Source: Ricinus communis
Lineage: Eukaryota; Streptophyta; Magnoliopsida; Malpighiales; Euphorbiaceae
Assembly (NCBI RefSeq): GCF_019578655.1
Contig: NC_063261.1
Span: 11,416,446 to 11,480,445 of the forward strand
Length of the DNA: 64,000 nucleotides
Reading direction: 5' to 3'
Part shown: piece after piece, positions 1 through 11,660 of the stretch
How positions within the stretch are numbered: the first letter of the stretch is position 1
How the letters are laid out: each line of letters begins with the position of its first letter
Made by a program: the position numbers and the translations under genes
The notes under the pieces: model-generated
What the model saw: the letters and a program-made list of their open reading frames with translations, nothing else
Told to the model about the DNA's origin: nothing
Database searches by the model: none

Positions 1-2123
1 AGGCGCGCACCCAATTGTGTTTAATGACTACGCCACTATAAGGTTTTTTAACCTTATAGGGAACATGCAACTAGTCACATAGACTAGAGTAGAGGTGGGA
101 GTTGTCACCCGAGTAACCGGGACACTTTTACTAATGAGTGACGTATCTTGATTCCATAAGAAAGCTTACATCATAAATCTAGAGATGGATCTGAAAGTCA
201 ACTTCCTAATTTATGTATATTTGCCTTTAATCTTATTGTTTAATGGGCTATTCCCTATAAATGCAACATAAGTATCTCTTCACATCAAACACTACAACAT
301 GTGAGGTCCACCTAAGTCTAGCCCATTTTTATTAAAGCCCAGCCTATACTCAAAGTTACTAACCTAACTCGCTAATTAATTACATATGAAGCTCACCTAG
401 TCTAGCCCAATTATGAATTATGCTTTAATTTCTAGCCTTTAACCCTATTTGACCACTTTTTATGAAAAGGCTTAGTGATCCTAAATCTATTATGGCCCAA
501 TTCAACCTAATTAAACCATTTCATAAGTCTATATGGATTTTAAGTTAAAGCCCAATTACCATCTTAATTAAGCTAATGCACTACAGTATGTTAGGTCCAA
601 TTTTAAGGTTTAAGTCTATCTAATAAGTTTTAATTAGGTAATCATATAAGATATATTTGGCATCCATTATAGATAAAGCAAAAATAAAAGGGCAGGAAAT
701 AAATCTAGATATTATAATCCACCTAAAACTAAAAAAAGTAAAGAAAACCCTGAAGCTAAGTTAGAGTGCATGAAATTGGAAAAAACATATAAAAGATCAG
801 CCTAATATTGTACACAGCTAATCGGCACGAGGTAGAGAGCCAATCTGCTCAATGCAAAGCCGAATCGGCTATGCATTGAGTTGATCGGCTTGAAGTGGCT
901 TTCTGCGATTTTTCCTCAGTTTTCACACCCAGACTCGATTTTTACATAAACAGAGGGAAAATGAGTTAGAACATGTATAATTAATAAGAGAATGAAAATA
1001 TAACCTAATTATATATGTTATTAACTAGTCAAATTCAAAACCCGAATTGAATCAGATTTAAACCTTAAGTGTTCTTATTATCAAATTAAAAATCTAATAA
1101 AATCAACATGCCAGATAGAAAAGAATTATAATCTAATCCTATGAATTATGTAGAATAAACAAAAAATAGACATTCCTAGCATGTTTTCATAAGTAAAAAT
1201 AAAATTAGAAGCAAGGAAAGAGGAGATGTTGATGATGTTGATGTAGGGGAACACTTAGGTTGTCATCGTTAGTTGTCGTTCTGTGAGTCTCAAGAGATGA
1301 GGCAGCTGTTGAATAAAAAAGGGGATGAGAATCCAGTTTTGCTATTTTTGGGTTTTAAATTTTTTCTACTGTTCTTTAATGGGTTTCCTAGTTTGGCAAT
1401 TCTTTTTTAGTGGCTTGCTGAGGCTTCTGTATAGGTCGATATAGCTAGAAAAGTTAATCAGTCTTTCTATACTTAGCTCTCTCTCCTAGACCTAGGCCAT
1501 GGTAATTTATTTATATGAGTAGGGTTAGGAAACCCTAAGAGATACTAATAATAATTCAATTATAAAAAAATTAGCTATAATTATCCCTCCCCTTATAAGA
1601 TTAATTATCAAATAAAAAAGGATTTATTCTTTTAATTTCAAACAATTATCATTGAAAATATTTAAAAATCCTAATAATTATCATAAATACCTTATAGAAA
1701 TTTATTTTTATCAATTTTTAGCATTTTAGGTTAAAAATACACATAAAACGATGTCCAAATTCGAAAAATAGCCAATCAGCCCCTTGTAGAGCTAATCGGC
1801 TCTATGCTGAGCCGATTTGGCTCTATCTAGAGCCGATTCAGCTGTGCATAAAGCCGATTAGCTCTAAAGAGCAAAATTTATAAAACTTTTGATAATATAG
1901 TCCCTGAACTTGTGAAAACCAACATTTTACCCCCTGAACATTATTTTTTTCTGTCAATTGGGTCCAAATTGATTCTAGAAAAATAATTTTAAATCTAATT
2001 ATTCCTACCCTTCTCTCTGATTCGCCCCTTCTCAATCTCTGAGATTCGAGAAAGGCATTAAATTTCATCATTAAGTTTTCCATAATTCCCTCGATATCTA
2101 GATCTGAAAAATAGGTCCTGACA
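1..2123 (-). repeat. Tat-family LTR, nearly complete
   Basis: Read on the minus strand, this LTR begins TGTCAGGACC at 2123 and runs off the window. Comparison by eye with 28983-31097 puts its other end only about 20-25 bases outside base 1, so the full length is near 2.1 kb. It has TATAAATA at 1515-1508 and clusters of GAGCCGATTCGGCTC-type palindromes at about 1769-1862 and 820-900. At 2124 it abuts reverse-transcriptase coding sequence with no polypurine tract. It therefore looks inserted into that pol gene rather than being its 3' LTR. Confidence 0.8.
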
Positions 2124-3059
2124 CCTGGACTTCGAGCATCCACTTCAGCCTTGGTCTTTTCATCTTTTGCTTGATAGGCTTGATGTGCCAGTAGGTTGGG
2201 GTGTGGTGCTCTGCTATTTTCTTATCTAGCCCTGGCATGTCGTCGTACGACTAAGAAATATTGATTTTCTTTTCTATAATATTTTCTAAGATTCTTTCCT
2301 TCATCAAGAGTTATATCACGAGCAATAGAAATGTTCATGGGGTTCTCATTTGAGCCTAAATTAAATGAATCAATTGGCATAGAATTAATCTTAAATATGC
2401 ATAAGTCATGATGATTAAAATGCACTACCATTACAAAAGACATTACACAAGTAAGCCAAATTAAAGTTTATATCATTGATCTTAAAAGCAAAAATGTCAT
2501 CATCCTCATAAAGTCAAGACGTTATTACATCAGTTTCTTTATAAAAAACATCAATAATATTATCATTAACTAATGCAGCAAAGCTATACGGGCTCCAGTC
2601 TTTGGGTAGGCTGATGAGACCTTCTATCTTCAGCTCTTCAATCTTAGCAATGACCTTCTCGAGGACATCCTTGATGCTTAGCTCAGTCATCCTATTGATA
2701 ATCAAGCTCTTGAAGATTCCAGATCTAGGCACCACAGTTCCAACCGCAGTAATTAGTTTGGGCTCACTAGAGTATGGCTGGTATTCCTTAATAAAGACAT
2801 CCTCTAGAGTCTTACCTTTTGATTTGCCCTCATCTTCATCTTTGTGATACTCCAGGCCATGTCGAGTCTTTTATCCTTTGAAGTTTGACAACTCTGCAAT
2901 ACTCCGTTAATTCCTTCCCAGCCCCATTCTAAGCATGAAGTCCATCCTCTTGAACATGCTAGCCACTTTAGGATCCATGTAATCCTTAAAAAGTACAACT
3001 ACTTATAACCCAGTCGAGGCATCAAGTTCTTTGGCAGCCTCTTAGATGGCTAAGACAAC
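2124..3059 (-). pseudogene. Tat-type pol fragment: PR-RT linker and start of reverse transcriptase
   Basis: Broken coding sequence read from high to low coordinates. A G-patch-like MRMGLGRN lies at about 2949-2912. It is followed by the spacer that precedes RT in Tat/Ogre polyproteins (FNLGSNENPMNISIARD at about 2365-2315). KPIKQKMKRPR at 2181-2155 marks the first conserved block of RT. The frame changes and carries several stops, so no product is expected. The sequence ends where the LTR at 2123 begins, and the rest of this RT would lie outside the window. Assignment rests on motif order only. Confidence 0.65.
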
Positions 3060-3483
3060 CTTGCCACCCTCAGCATTTATCGTGACTATCTCTCCATCAT
3101 GAGGGAACTTGACTTTCTAGTGCACGGTGGATGGCACTCCTAAGGCATGAAACCATGGCATATCCTATTATAGTGCAAAAGTTATTGGGATGTTCAAGAC
3201 TATAGCCTCGACCCAAGACTCTATGGGACTAGTTTTCACTAGGGCTAAGAATGTCCCTTCCACATCTCTCTTTGTTTCATCATAGGCCTTTATGACTATG
3301 TCTAAAGGCTTGAGGTACTTCATAGTCAATCCCAGTTCAAGAAGGACGCAAGAAGGACATATATTGATGGTCGATCCATCATCTACCATCATACAATGAG
3401 TCCTTTCTCCTCTTACTTCAACTACAATGTATAGGGCCTTATTGTTCCCACTAGTGGCATGTCTTCATCCGAGAAAGTGATCA
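3060..3483 (-). pseudogene. Tat-type retropepsin (aspartic protease) fragment
   Basis: Retropepsins cleave the Gag-Pol polyprotein inside the particle. The minus strand reads MITFSDEDMPL from about 3483, then the active-site segment MMVDDGSTINICPS at 3392-3351. The C-terminal part has DMPWFHALGVPSTVH and KVKFPHDGEIVTI near 3160-3080, in the place of the usual GRPWIH block. A 74-codon stretch (3392-3168) is open; the remainder is interrupted by stops. It lies between gag (higher coordinates) and the PR-RT linker (lower coordinates), the normal gypsy order. Confidence 0.75.
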
Positions 3484-4870
3484 TTCTAGTAGTTTTGTTA
3501 GTTACTATCTTGATTATTTACTCAGGGGTAGCTTTTGTACTTATAGTGATGCTGGACAAGGCTTGAATCAAGGCCTTTTTATGGTCTAGTGAGTGCATCA
3601 GCAGTTCCTAGATGTCAGCTATTTCCTTATTCTACTTTAACTCTTCTAACAATCCTTTATCCTCTTCTTCTGAACCCTTTTCTACTAGTTTCAGTTCTTG
3701 CAACCCCTTGTCACTACTCTTAGCCTCAGGCTCGGCCTCTTTTTTAGTCACTATCTCTCCAAATGTCTTTATCACTAGTCTCTTGAACCTCAAACTCATC
3801 CCCAAAGTTGTACTAGGTATTAATAGCCATAGCCAACTCTATTTCCCCTTGCTTTCACATTTCCATGATGTAAGAGTCACCAATTAACTACTCATCACTA
3901 TCTGAAACCCAACCACATCATACCATATCCTCGATTCGGATGTCAATCGAAAGAGGTTTGAAATAGCAAACTTTGTAGTTGAATTTTCCCGATGGTTTCC
4001 CCAATAAGTCTTCACACTCGATAGCTATAGTATTACGAGATTGTTGCCTTGCCATTCCCTACAGTCTATCAAGTCTTGGATAATATGCCTTGGACGATGG
4101 CATTGATCAGTCACATGCCCAAAGGTCTAGTGAAACTCACAGTACTAGCCATTGTGATGTTTCGGACCATGTCCGAAGTCAAAGGCACCAGCTTCTTACT
4201 TCTCACTAAGTGACAAAAAACCATAGACAACAGTGCCTTTAGCTCGGTGACGGTTTTTTATGGGATCTCAAGTTCAGACTTAAGTTCTGGTCAGTTATAG
4301 GTATATCTTAGAAAGAATTCATGATCACCTCTTTATTAAAATCGAGGTTGATCATGGAAATTTAGTTCGGGGGTAGTGTGTTATTGTAGTTTAGTAGTGT
4401 TCCTTTTAGTATTGGGCTGGTCAGGGTCGGTTAACTTTCCAGCATTGATTAGGTCTTGGATATCATGTTTTGAGGTGGATGCAATTGTCGGCATGGTGTC
4501 TGGGTGACTAGTGGAATTTGCAGTAGGCATTTTGCTTATATCCGGGTGCGTTAGGGTTTAGAGTGTTTTTGCAGGTAGTTGGAGACAATAGGCCATTTTG
4601 CACTAAGTAGAGAGGCTGTTTGTAGTTGGAGAACCTTCTCAGTTGCTTGTCGTCATACAAATTCATAAACATCTTTGGGTTCATCATTTGAAGCCTCTCA
4701 ACCTAAGATGGAAGAATATTTCAGACCACTATATGAACTTGGTCCTTTTCAGAAGGCTTGTTCTTCATCAATCCAGCCTTATTTCTCTACCTAGTTAAGA
4801 AATTAGAGAAGGAATCTTTCAATTTCTACTTAGTGGACTCAAGATCTCTAAATCTAACTTTGAGATGTGT
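3484..4870 (-). pseudogene. Tat-type gag, C-terminal two thirds
   Basis: Gag forms the virus-like particle. The minus strand begins at the junction near 4870 inside the capsid domain (RDLESTK, then SFSNFLTR and RNKAGLMKNKPS). Two zinc-knuckle-like motifs follow: APGHHADNC near 4500 and FGHVTDQCH near 4120-4090. An acidic linker (3484-3900) leads into PR. Several in-frame stops replace tryptophan or glutamine codons; for example LTR-stop-RNK stands where the copy at 53.7 kb has LTRWRNK. The N-terminal third of gag is missing because of the inverted junction at about 4870. Confidence 0.72.
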
Positions 4871-6182
4871 TGGTTTCTCGGGATACAAGCAGATCATGAT
4901 GGCAATAGTAGACAAGCTGAAGACGTCATTCATCACTGAATGAGGGATATACTGCTATAAAGTTATGCCTTTTGGACTAAAGAATGCGGGGGAAACTTAT
5001 TAGAGAGTAGCCACCACCTTGTTTCACGACATGAGGTACAAGGAGGTAGAGGTATATGTAGATGACATGATGGTAAAGTTTGAGATAAAGGAAGGGCATT
5101 TCTAGGCTCTTGATAAGTGTATTCAGAGTAACGTCAGGAAAGCTGCTGGGGCATATAGTAAGTCAATGGGGAATAGATATTGATCCGAACAAGGTAAAGG
5201 CTATCAAGAGATGCAAGCACTAAAGATAGAGAAAAAAGTCCGAGGATTTCTAGGACATTTATAATACCTCAGCAGGTTTATTTCCAAGCTCACAATGGTT
5301 TGTGATCCTATATTCAAACTCTTCAGGAAACATCAATCCAGCGTATAGGATGAACACTATCAAAAAGCCTTTAATAGGATCAAAGAGTATTTAATGAAGC
5401 CGCCAGTACTAAAGCCACCAAAGGATGGAAAACCATTAATTCTATACTTGGCGTTGGAAGAGGAAGCCATAGGAGCAATGTGGCACAACTTGGGCCTAGT
5501 GACGTGGAGCATGTAGTCTATTATCTCAGTAAGAAGTTGTTGCCTTATGTGTCAAAGTACAACCTCATAGAGAAGACGTGCCTAGCCATGATATGGGCTA
5601 CGAGGAAGTTGAGACATTATTTCCAATCTTATAGGGTGCAAGCAATCTCGAAAATAGACCTGCTGAAACACCTGTTCAACGCTCCGTCTCTTACAAGAAA
5701 CCTAGCTAGATGGTTAGTACTCCTAATAGAACTTAACATCGAGTACATCGCCAAGAAGGTAGTCAAGAATAGGGCTATAGCAAAGTTTTTGGCTCAAAAC
5801 ACAATTGAAAGAGATGACCCTTGGGATCTAGAGTTCCTTGATGAGAATCTAGGGGCAATTAAGATTCAAGAGTGAAAGATGTAATTCAATGGACCTCTAA
5901 CCACAAGAGGTGTACGGTTAGGAGTATTTCTGATTACGCTAGAAGGAGAAATGCTACCGATGGCTAAGAGATTGGAAGCGGATGTGGTAGCAGGAGCAAA
6001 GTAGTTGATGGTTTATGGGGATTCCATGCTAGTGATGCAATAAGCCATTAAGGAATGGGATGTGAAATAGGAAAGATTGAAACCATATGTCAATTACCTT
6101 AGGACTTTATTTTTTTTTAATTTATCTAAATGTTTGTTTATACACTTTCCACGAGATAACAATCAGATAGCATATGCGCTAG
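4871..6182 (+). pseudogene. Tat-type RT, RNase H and second RNase H
   Basis: Reverse transcriptase starts in mid-domain at GFSGYKQI (about 4871). It continues with YCYKVMPFGLKNAG (about 4951) and the catalytic YVDD (about 5055). The connection domain follows (SRFISKLT near 5275), then RNase H in an open stretch 5480-5875 (VVYYLSKKLLPYVSKYNLIEK; ARWLVLLIELNIEYI). A second, degenerate RNase H follows at 5876-6182, recognisable by VYGDSMLVMQ and FPRDNNQIAYAL. Two RNase H domains in a row are typical of the Tat lineage. Stops at 4939 and near 5000 sit at expected Arg and Gln codons. The last domain is split by the solo LTR at 6183. Confidence 0.82.
6173..6182. repeat. Left 10-bp direct repeat flanking solo LTR
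   Basis: TATGCGCTAG directly before the LTR terminus TGATGTGC at 6183. The same ten bases recur at 7618-7627. Joining the flanks restores the reading of the second RNase H (AYALATL), which confirms the insertion. Ty3/gypsy insertions normally duplicate 5 bp, so this length is odd. Confidence 0.8.
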
Positions 6183-7617
6183 TGATGTGCATAAAATACA
6201 TACATCTAAATGGGGTTGTTAAGATTGATTTTATGCATATTTGGATGTGAATTGGTCCCAACACTCACCCTATGTGTCTGTTTGTGTGCATTAGGTCCAA
6301 AAGAAGCCAAAGTATGATAAAGGGAAGAATTGGAGCATAGTTGGATGTCAAAGCTGCCGAAACAAGCTAAGTATGCCCATGAGGAAGGTCAACACAGCCA
6401 CATTGGATTCAACACTGGTCGTGTTCCCAACACAGCCACCAACACGGCCGTGTTGGATGCAACAAACATCAAATAAAAAAAGGTTTTTAGGGAGCACGAC
6501 CACAGAGAGTAATACGGGCATCAACACCAGAACGTGTTGGGAACACGGGCATAAACACGGCCATGTTCATGGCAGCTGGTCAAATTCATTTCAAAAAGAA
6601 AGAAAAGAGAAAAAAGGGGGCAGCTAGGGTTAGAACGTCAAAAACTCATCTTTTTCTCTGTCTAAGGGTTTTCTAAGTTGAAACTAAGAGAAAAGGAGAC
6701 TTGGATCAAGGTTTCACTTAGATTTTCTTCGAAGATCAAAGATTGGCGAGGATTGTCGATTGGTTTCAATCCGAGTAAGAGGAACAAGAATCGATCCAAA
6801 ATTGGGCACGAGGAATTGGAGCTATTTACTCTCATCCAAGGGTGTATTCGGGTTCTTCTACCTTTACTCATTTTTTGTAATTGAATTCTTGTTGGTTGTG
6901 ATTATGAACATGATTAGTTAAACTTATTAACCCATTGGGGTTCTTTATCTAGAGATTTTTGTACTTCAATTTTGAATTGAATGTATTGATTGTCAATATT
7001 GGTTTGCAATGGAAGTATTTATTGATTTGTTCTTCATATCTTGTTGAATGATTTTTGAAATTTGAATGATCTTGAGAAAGACGTTTAGGTTTGGATTGTC
7101 CTTTGCAACCTAGAATTGAATTCGCCTAGAGATAGGGTGTTCGTTCTACCGGATTGAGAATTAACAACTCTCAATAGTGTTAAATGGTACATAATGCTAA
7201 TTTGGGTAATTAGAGTTAGGAAGAGATTTCAACCTAATTAATCTAAGTTAAGATGTTAGTGTCCTTGAGAAAGGCATTAATTATGTAGAGATTTTCCCAC
7301 GGAAATTGGATTCAATCAATCAATTCCACCCTTAGTTTCCATTCCCTAGAGATAAGAATTCCCAAAGGGTTATTCCTTTACTTGAATTAATCATTCCCTA
7401 GTATACGTAGTTCGACAACAATTAGAGTAGCTATTAGTTAATTTAGAAATTATTCATTAACACCAATTATTTTCTGTGATTAGATAACAGAGAAGATTGA
7501 GTAGATTTAGGTTCACACATTCTTTGAGGAATACGACCTTGATACTCGCCATTAGTGCTAGACTGCATCGATAGGTACACTGCCTTAGATTGTAGCTAAC
7601 ACGAGTAGCACACATCA
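6183..7617 (+). repeat. Solo LTR, Athila/LARD-like family (1,435 bp)
   Basis: The ends are TGATGT and ACATCA, perfect short inverted repeats. Most of it matches the LTRs at 58625-60078 and (reverse) 19771-21224. It shares the entry block with ATAAAATAC, the palindrome cluster built on CAACACGGCCGTGTTGG (about 6385-6575), the GAATTGGAGC segment near 6810 and the last 100 bases, CCTTGATACTCGCC to CACATCA. No PBS or internal sequence is attached and pol resumes directly at 7628, so it is a solo LTR left after recombination. Small open frames inside (6373-6627, 6678-6884) are not considered genes. Confidence 0.85.
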
Positions 7618-7627
7618 TATGCGCTAG
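7618..7627. repeat. Right 10-bp direct repeat flanking solo LTR
   Basis: TATGCGCTAG directly after the LTR end ACATCA, identical to 6173-6182. Confidence 0.8.
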
Positions 7628-8985
7628 CTACCTTATCATCAGTGTGGGACAACCTCTCACAACTTCCAATGAAGCCATTAGTGATCATGAAGTAAGTTGC
7701 ACCTTATTTTTAAGAAAATCGAGTGATGCAAATTCAGATGGGACTAGAAGAGAAGCCATGGTTCTACGATCTAAAGAGGTTTATAGAAAATAAGATATAT
7801 CCTTAGGAAGCAACTGCAAAGGAAAGGTAGCATTACAAATACATGCCAGAAGTTACCTCAGTTATGAAGGAGTGTTGTACAGAAGAATGACTTCAGGTGT
7901 CCAGCTGCGATGCTTTACTAAGTCATAAGCGCGGGGATTGATGGAAGAGGTGTACAAAAGGGTGTGTGGGCCTCACATAAATGATATAGTGTTAACCAAG
8001 AAGATTATACATCAAGGCTATTACTGGTTAACAATGGAAAAGAATTATATAGCTCTAGTAAAAAAATGCCGTGAGTGCCAGCTTTACAATGACCTAAGTC
8101 ATATACCTCCGACTGAGTTACATAACTTGACATCTCCATGGCCTTTCATAGCTCGGGGAATTGATATCATCGGAGAAATAAAACCTCCTTCTAATGGTCA
8201 TAGAAACATTGTAGTGACAATCAACTATTTCTCTAAATGGGTTGAAGCTGAGTCATTCACTACTCTAGCGGCAAGAAAAATTACTAGGTTTATAGAGAGG
8301 AATCTGATTTGAAGATATGGAGTCCCGCGTCACATTATAACTGATAATGGCGTGCAGTTCATGGGTAAAATAATAGACCTATTAGTAGAGTACAAGATTG
8401 AACATCATAGGTCTTCTCTGTACAGACCTCGGGCAAATGGCATGGTGGAAGCAACCAATAAGAATTTAAAGAAAATACTCTCGAAGATGGTATGGAATCA
8501 AAAGGATTAGTCATTTCAATTACCCTTCACACTTTAGGGGTATCGAATAACTGAACATACATCGAGCAAGTAGATTTTGTATTCTTTAGTTTATAGGACT
8601 AAAGCGGTTACCAGTGGAGTTGGAGTCAGTCTTTTAGAGATATGTTGGAGGCAGAAATACCATAATACCAATGGGCTCAACAGAGATATCAACAGTTGGC
8701 TCTAGTTGATGAAAGAAGGATGAAAGCCCTATATCATATTCAGTTGTATCTGAAATGGATAGCTAGGGCATTCAATAAGATAATAAAGCCAAGGAAGATC
8801 AGAGCTGTAGATAGGGTTGATACACAAAAGACCCATCGTCTTTGACCTAATTTAAGCCTAATGGGAGGGCCCATACTCGGTAAAGAAAATCTTGCCTGAA
8901 GGTGCCGCTAAGATCTCAAATCTGGAAGGGAACTGAGTTCTCCTAGCTAATCAACTTAGACTGTCTCAAGAAATACTATGTCTAA
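7628..8985 (+). pseudogene. Tat-type integrase (with tail of second RNase H)
   Basis: After the RNase H tail (7628-7680) comes a linker with KPWFYDLKRFIE, then the integrase. The zinc region in the open stretch 7938-8312 reads EEVYKRVCGPH, GYYWLTME and KKCRECQ. The first histidine expected of the HHCC set appears as tyrosine, while the second His and both Cys remain. The catalytic core has GIDIIGE, then ITDNGVQF and GMVEATNKN, so all three DDE acids can be seen, but in-frame stops intervene at 8310 and about 8507. The C-terminal module shows WEGPYSVKKILPEGA (about 8860) and ends KKYYV-stop at 8985. It is followed by a convergent gene. Confidence 0.82.
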
Positions 8986-9282
8986 AAAATAAAGAATAGA
9001 AAAAATATCATGCTGATCGGAAAACTCAAAAAGGTTGGTCAGACAAAAATCAGGGCAATGAGAGAAAATAATCAGTTAGAAAATCTGAAAAGACTAGCTG
9101 ATGATAAGAGTTATATCATGAGAAATCAAAATGTACTCATTTGGGCCAACATTAAATGAAGAAATTATTTGGAATTCTAACCAAACGTACATATATCTGT
9201 TTATTACTTTATGCACTAACTAAAAAGAAAAACTAAGCTTAGTACTAAGCAAAATGAATGAATCTAAAAAGAGACATATTTT
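8986..9282. other. Convergent 3' spacer between integrase and antisense ORF-A
   Basis: The 297-bp stretch between the integrase stop and the stop of the opposite-strand ORF-A. It matches, in reverse complement, the 286-bp spacer 33740-34025. Shared blocks include CTGATCGG-AAACTC-AAAAAGG-TTGGTCAG, GAGAAAATAATCAG and TTATATCATGAGAAAT. Both copies contain short inverted repeats of CTGATC/GGTCAG type. It could hold overlapping terminators for the two opposed transcripts; that is inference. Confidence 0.65.
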
Positions 9283-10545
9283 TCATTTTCTTCTCTTTCC
9301 ATTTGCATCTTTAGAATTAGCAGCTAGCTCTCGAGACCTCCTGAACTTTGCAAACCTAGGAGAAGTGGTAATTTGAAGCTCAGCCCAAGCTTTGTAGTTA
9401 TCATTTGTGATCATATCACCTTCAAAGTTAAGGTTGTGCTCTATGTCCCAACAGGGCTAGAGTCTCTCCATCTTGTCTAGGAAAATCTTGTCTGAGTGGG
9501 CAGCCTTCAAATTCAGGAGAGAATTTCAAAAATCATTGCTTCTGCCCATACTGGCAGTAAAGTCTCGAAGGTGTCTAGAAAGTGGATGCCAGCAATCCAA
9601 GCCATACAATCATCGTATATCTTAAGTGTGACATGCCTGATTCTCCACTAGGGACAGAACCATCAAATAAGTGTATCTAGGATGCCCTTCATCCAAAAAT
9701 CCATCCATCATAGTTCTACGGTGTAATAACTAATCCAACTTGCACGTGTTTCGGCTCGTATTTATAAATGTTCCTTAGGATGGTAAGTATTTGGAGCTTT
9801 TCATGCAATTAAATTTGCAAAAGGAAAAGAGAAAGAAAAGAGGAAAAAAAGAAAAAAAGAGAAAGGTAAGTTGAAAACCTAAAAGGACGGCTCAGGAAAA
9901 AGTTAAGGAAGAAATAATAAAGAAAAGAAAAGAGATTTGGTTGTATACTTATAAGAGAATGAGGCTGCCTCCAAACCGTTGATGGGTTTTGTACATGTCT
10001 AACCCAATGATTGTTTCAGCAAGGATGATGGGTATAGGGTTTGCTGAGTTCTCTACTTAATCAATGATACTAGTAATCCTGATATCTCCCCTTCCTTAAA
10101 GAGAAATTAGCAGAAATTGGGCATAAAGGCAAAAGCCCAGCATCCGAATCCAAGCAGGTGTTCCTCTTTCTTTCGTCTCACAGCGAAAGATTAGAGAAGT
10201 AAGGGTAATGTGCTTACCAACAGAATGGGGAAGTACTTTAGATTGGGGCATGTCAAATAATGCCACCAGTTTCCCAGGAAAAGGATCATCAAGCCTTGGC
10301 AAAGCAACCAGATGAGAAGAATCCATAGGGCCTCTAAGAATGGCAGAGAACTCCTCAATCATGGGGCATACTTCTTCCCTAATGAATCTAAAAACATGGC
10401 CTCTTGGACACCAAAAGTTGACTACAGAATGAAGAAACCCATAATCAAGCTTGGTTGCATGGCCTTGAAGGATGAAAGATGAAATTTCCCAAGTTTGATC
10501 CAATCATCACCTATTTGGGTGGCTTTTTGGCACTTTTTGAGACAT
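9283..10545 (-). pseudogene. Antisense ORF-A of the Tat family (about 420 codons, decayed)
   Basis: A gene opposed to pol. The likely start is ATG at 10545, in AAACATGTCTC, after a pyrimidine-rich stretch. The longest open part, 10503-10096, contains FWCPRGHVFRF and EEVCPMIEEFSAIL. These resemble the opening of plant mobile-domain/DUF7745-type proteins (FWxP..CFxF...PTxEEY.ALL), known from plant transposon-associated genes. The reading continues with breaks (WIAGIHFLDTFETLLPVWAEA near 9600-9540) to a basic tail RRSRELAANSKDANGKRRK, stop at 9285-9283. The same tail recurs at 33660-33720 next to another integrase end. Function is unknown. Stops soon after the start (MSQKVPKSHPNR then stop) mark it as a pseudogene. 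Confidence 0.6.
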
Positions 10546-10822
10546 GTTTCTTGACTTTAGAAGGAAATTGAAAATGGGGAAGTTTGAGGGGTGCATGTAT
10601 ATTTAAAAGCCTAAAACCAGAGTTAAATTTAGACAGCTGAAGCGTTAGAGTGTTAATCCTGCATTGTTGAGCATCAATTTGACGCTGTCAGTCATCCACT
10701 ACCCTTACAAGCTCTTATGGTCTCTCTGAGAAAAACCCAAAAAGGAGATTAATTAATAAGTTTTATACATGCATATATGCATACATATTGTCTTTCATAA
10801 AACAATTTTTATTCTGACTCAC
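10546..10822 (-). other. Region between the two antisense genes
   Basis: Upstream of ORF-A on the minus strand. It begins with a strong splice-donor-like GTGAGTCAG at 10822-10814, which belongs to the upstream PMD gene; no clear acceptor was found. It ends with a pyrimidine-rich leader before the ORF-A ATG. It may carry the ORF-A promoter; no TATA box was identified with confidence. Confidence 0.35.
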
Positions 10823-11239
10823 CAGTCCTCACCGAGGACGAAGAATTGCCTCCTCGCAGTACCGACTAGTCGGTGTACATGCTTAAATTAGTCTGTATGT
10901 ACCTGCGTGATTACTATTATGTGTTACTAACCTTTAAGGAAGAAGAGACATGGAAATGAAAAGGAGAATATTACTTATGTGTGTGCTAGTACTCGAAATG
11001 AACTACAGAGGAAGGCAATGCTACATGGCAAGTTAGTGCTCTATCGCACCATGAGGACTCTAATACGAGTCCATTGGATCAAGGACGAATAGGATGCTTC
11101 CTAGAATCACATCTGACATGGCTGTAGGAGGTGCCTCGGAGCCAGCACCAATAGAGGAACCCGAGATATGGGAAGGCTTGGAGCGTTAGACAAATTGCCC
11201 CTCAGTCGGCTCAAGAGCAACAGGGGCACAATGGATGAA

Positions 11240-11317
11240 CTACAAACAAAACAGTTGGATACATAAGCGGAATAAAGAAACATAAAAGATTTTAACAAAG
11301 CAAGATAAAAGAAGTAC
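11240..11317 (-). other. Putative intron 3 of antisense PMD gene (78 bp)
   Basis: Donor CAG/GTACTTCT at 11317 and acceptor TTTGTTTGTAG at 11240, with a T-rich interior. Less certain than the first two because the flanking exon sequence is not recognised. Confidence 0.45.
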
Positions 11318-11660
11318 CTGAGCCATGGTGCCATCGTCGAACAACATAGTCCCCAACAACTGCGGGATGAAGGAAGCATAGTCCGTCCTCTAGGACCGGA
11401 TAGTGAGATCCTTAGGCTCATCCCACTAAACATGTGGCTAGCTCCTTTCCGTTGAGATCCGTTGTCCAAAACATAGAGAATGGTAGAGACAAGGGGACTC
11501 GGCGTTTGTTAGGACCTCGCTCCTATCCATAAATCCTTTCACCCAAATACCACGCCCGACAGGCAGGTCCGGCCAATAAAATCCTCATATGCTTGAGGTT
11601 AGCAGCGGAGAGCATGTAGGGATCCTAGTGACGGCGCTCCCTCAACCAATCATTGTAGAC

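Noticed and set aside
3612..3887. Serine/leucine-rich plus-strand frame
   Set aside because: Opposite-strand shadow of the acidic gag-PR linker.
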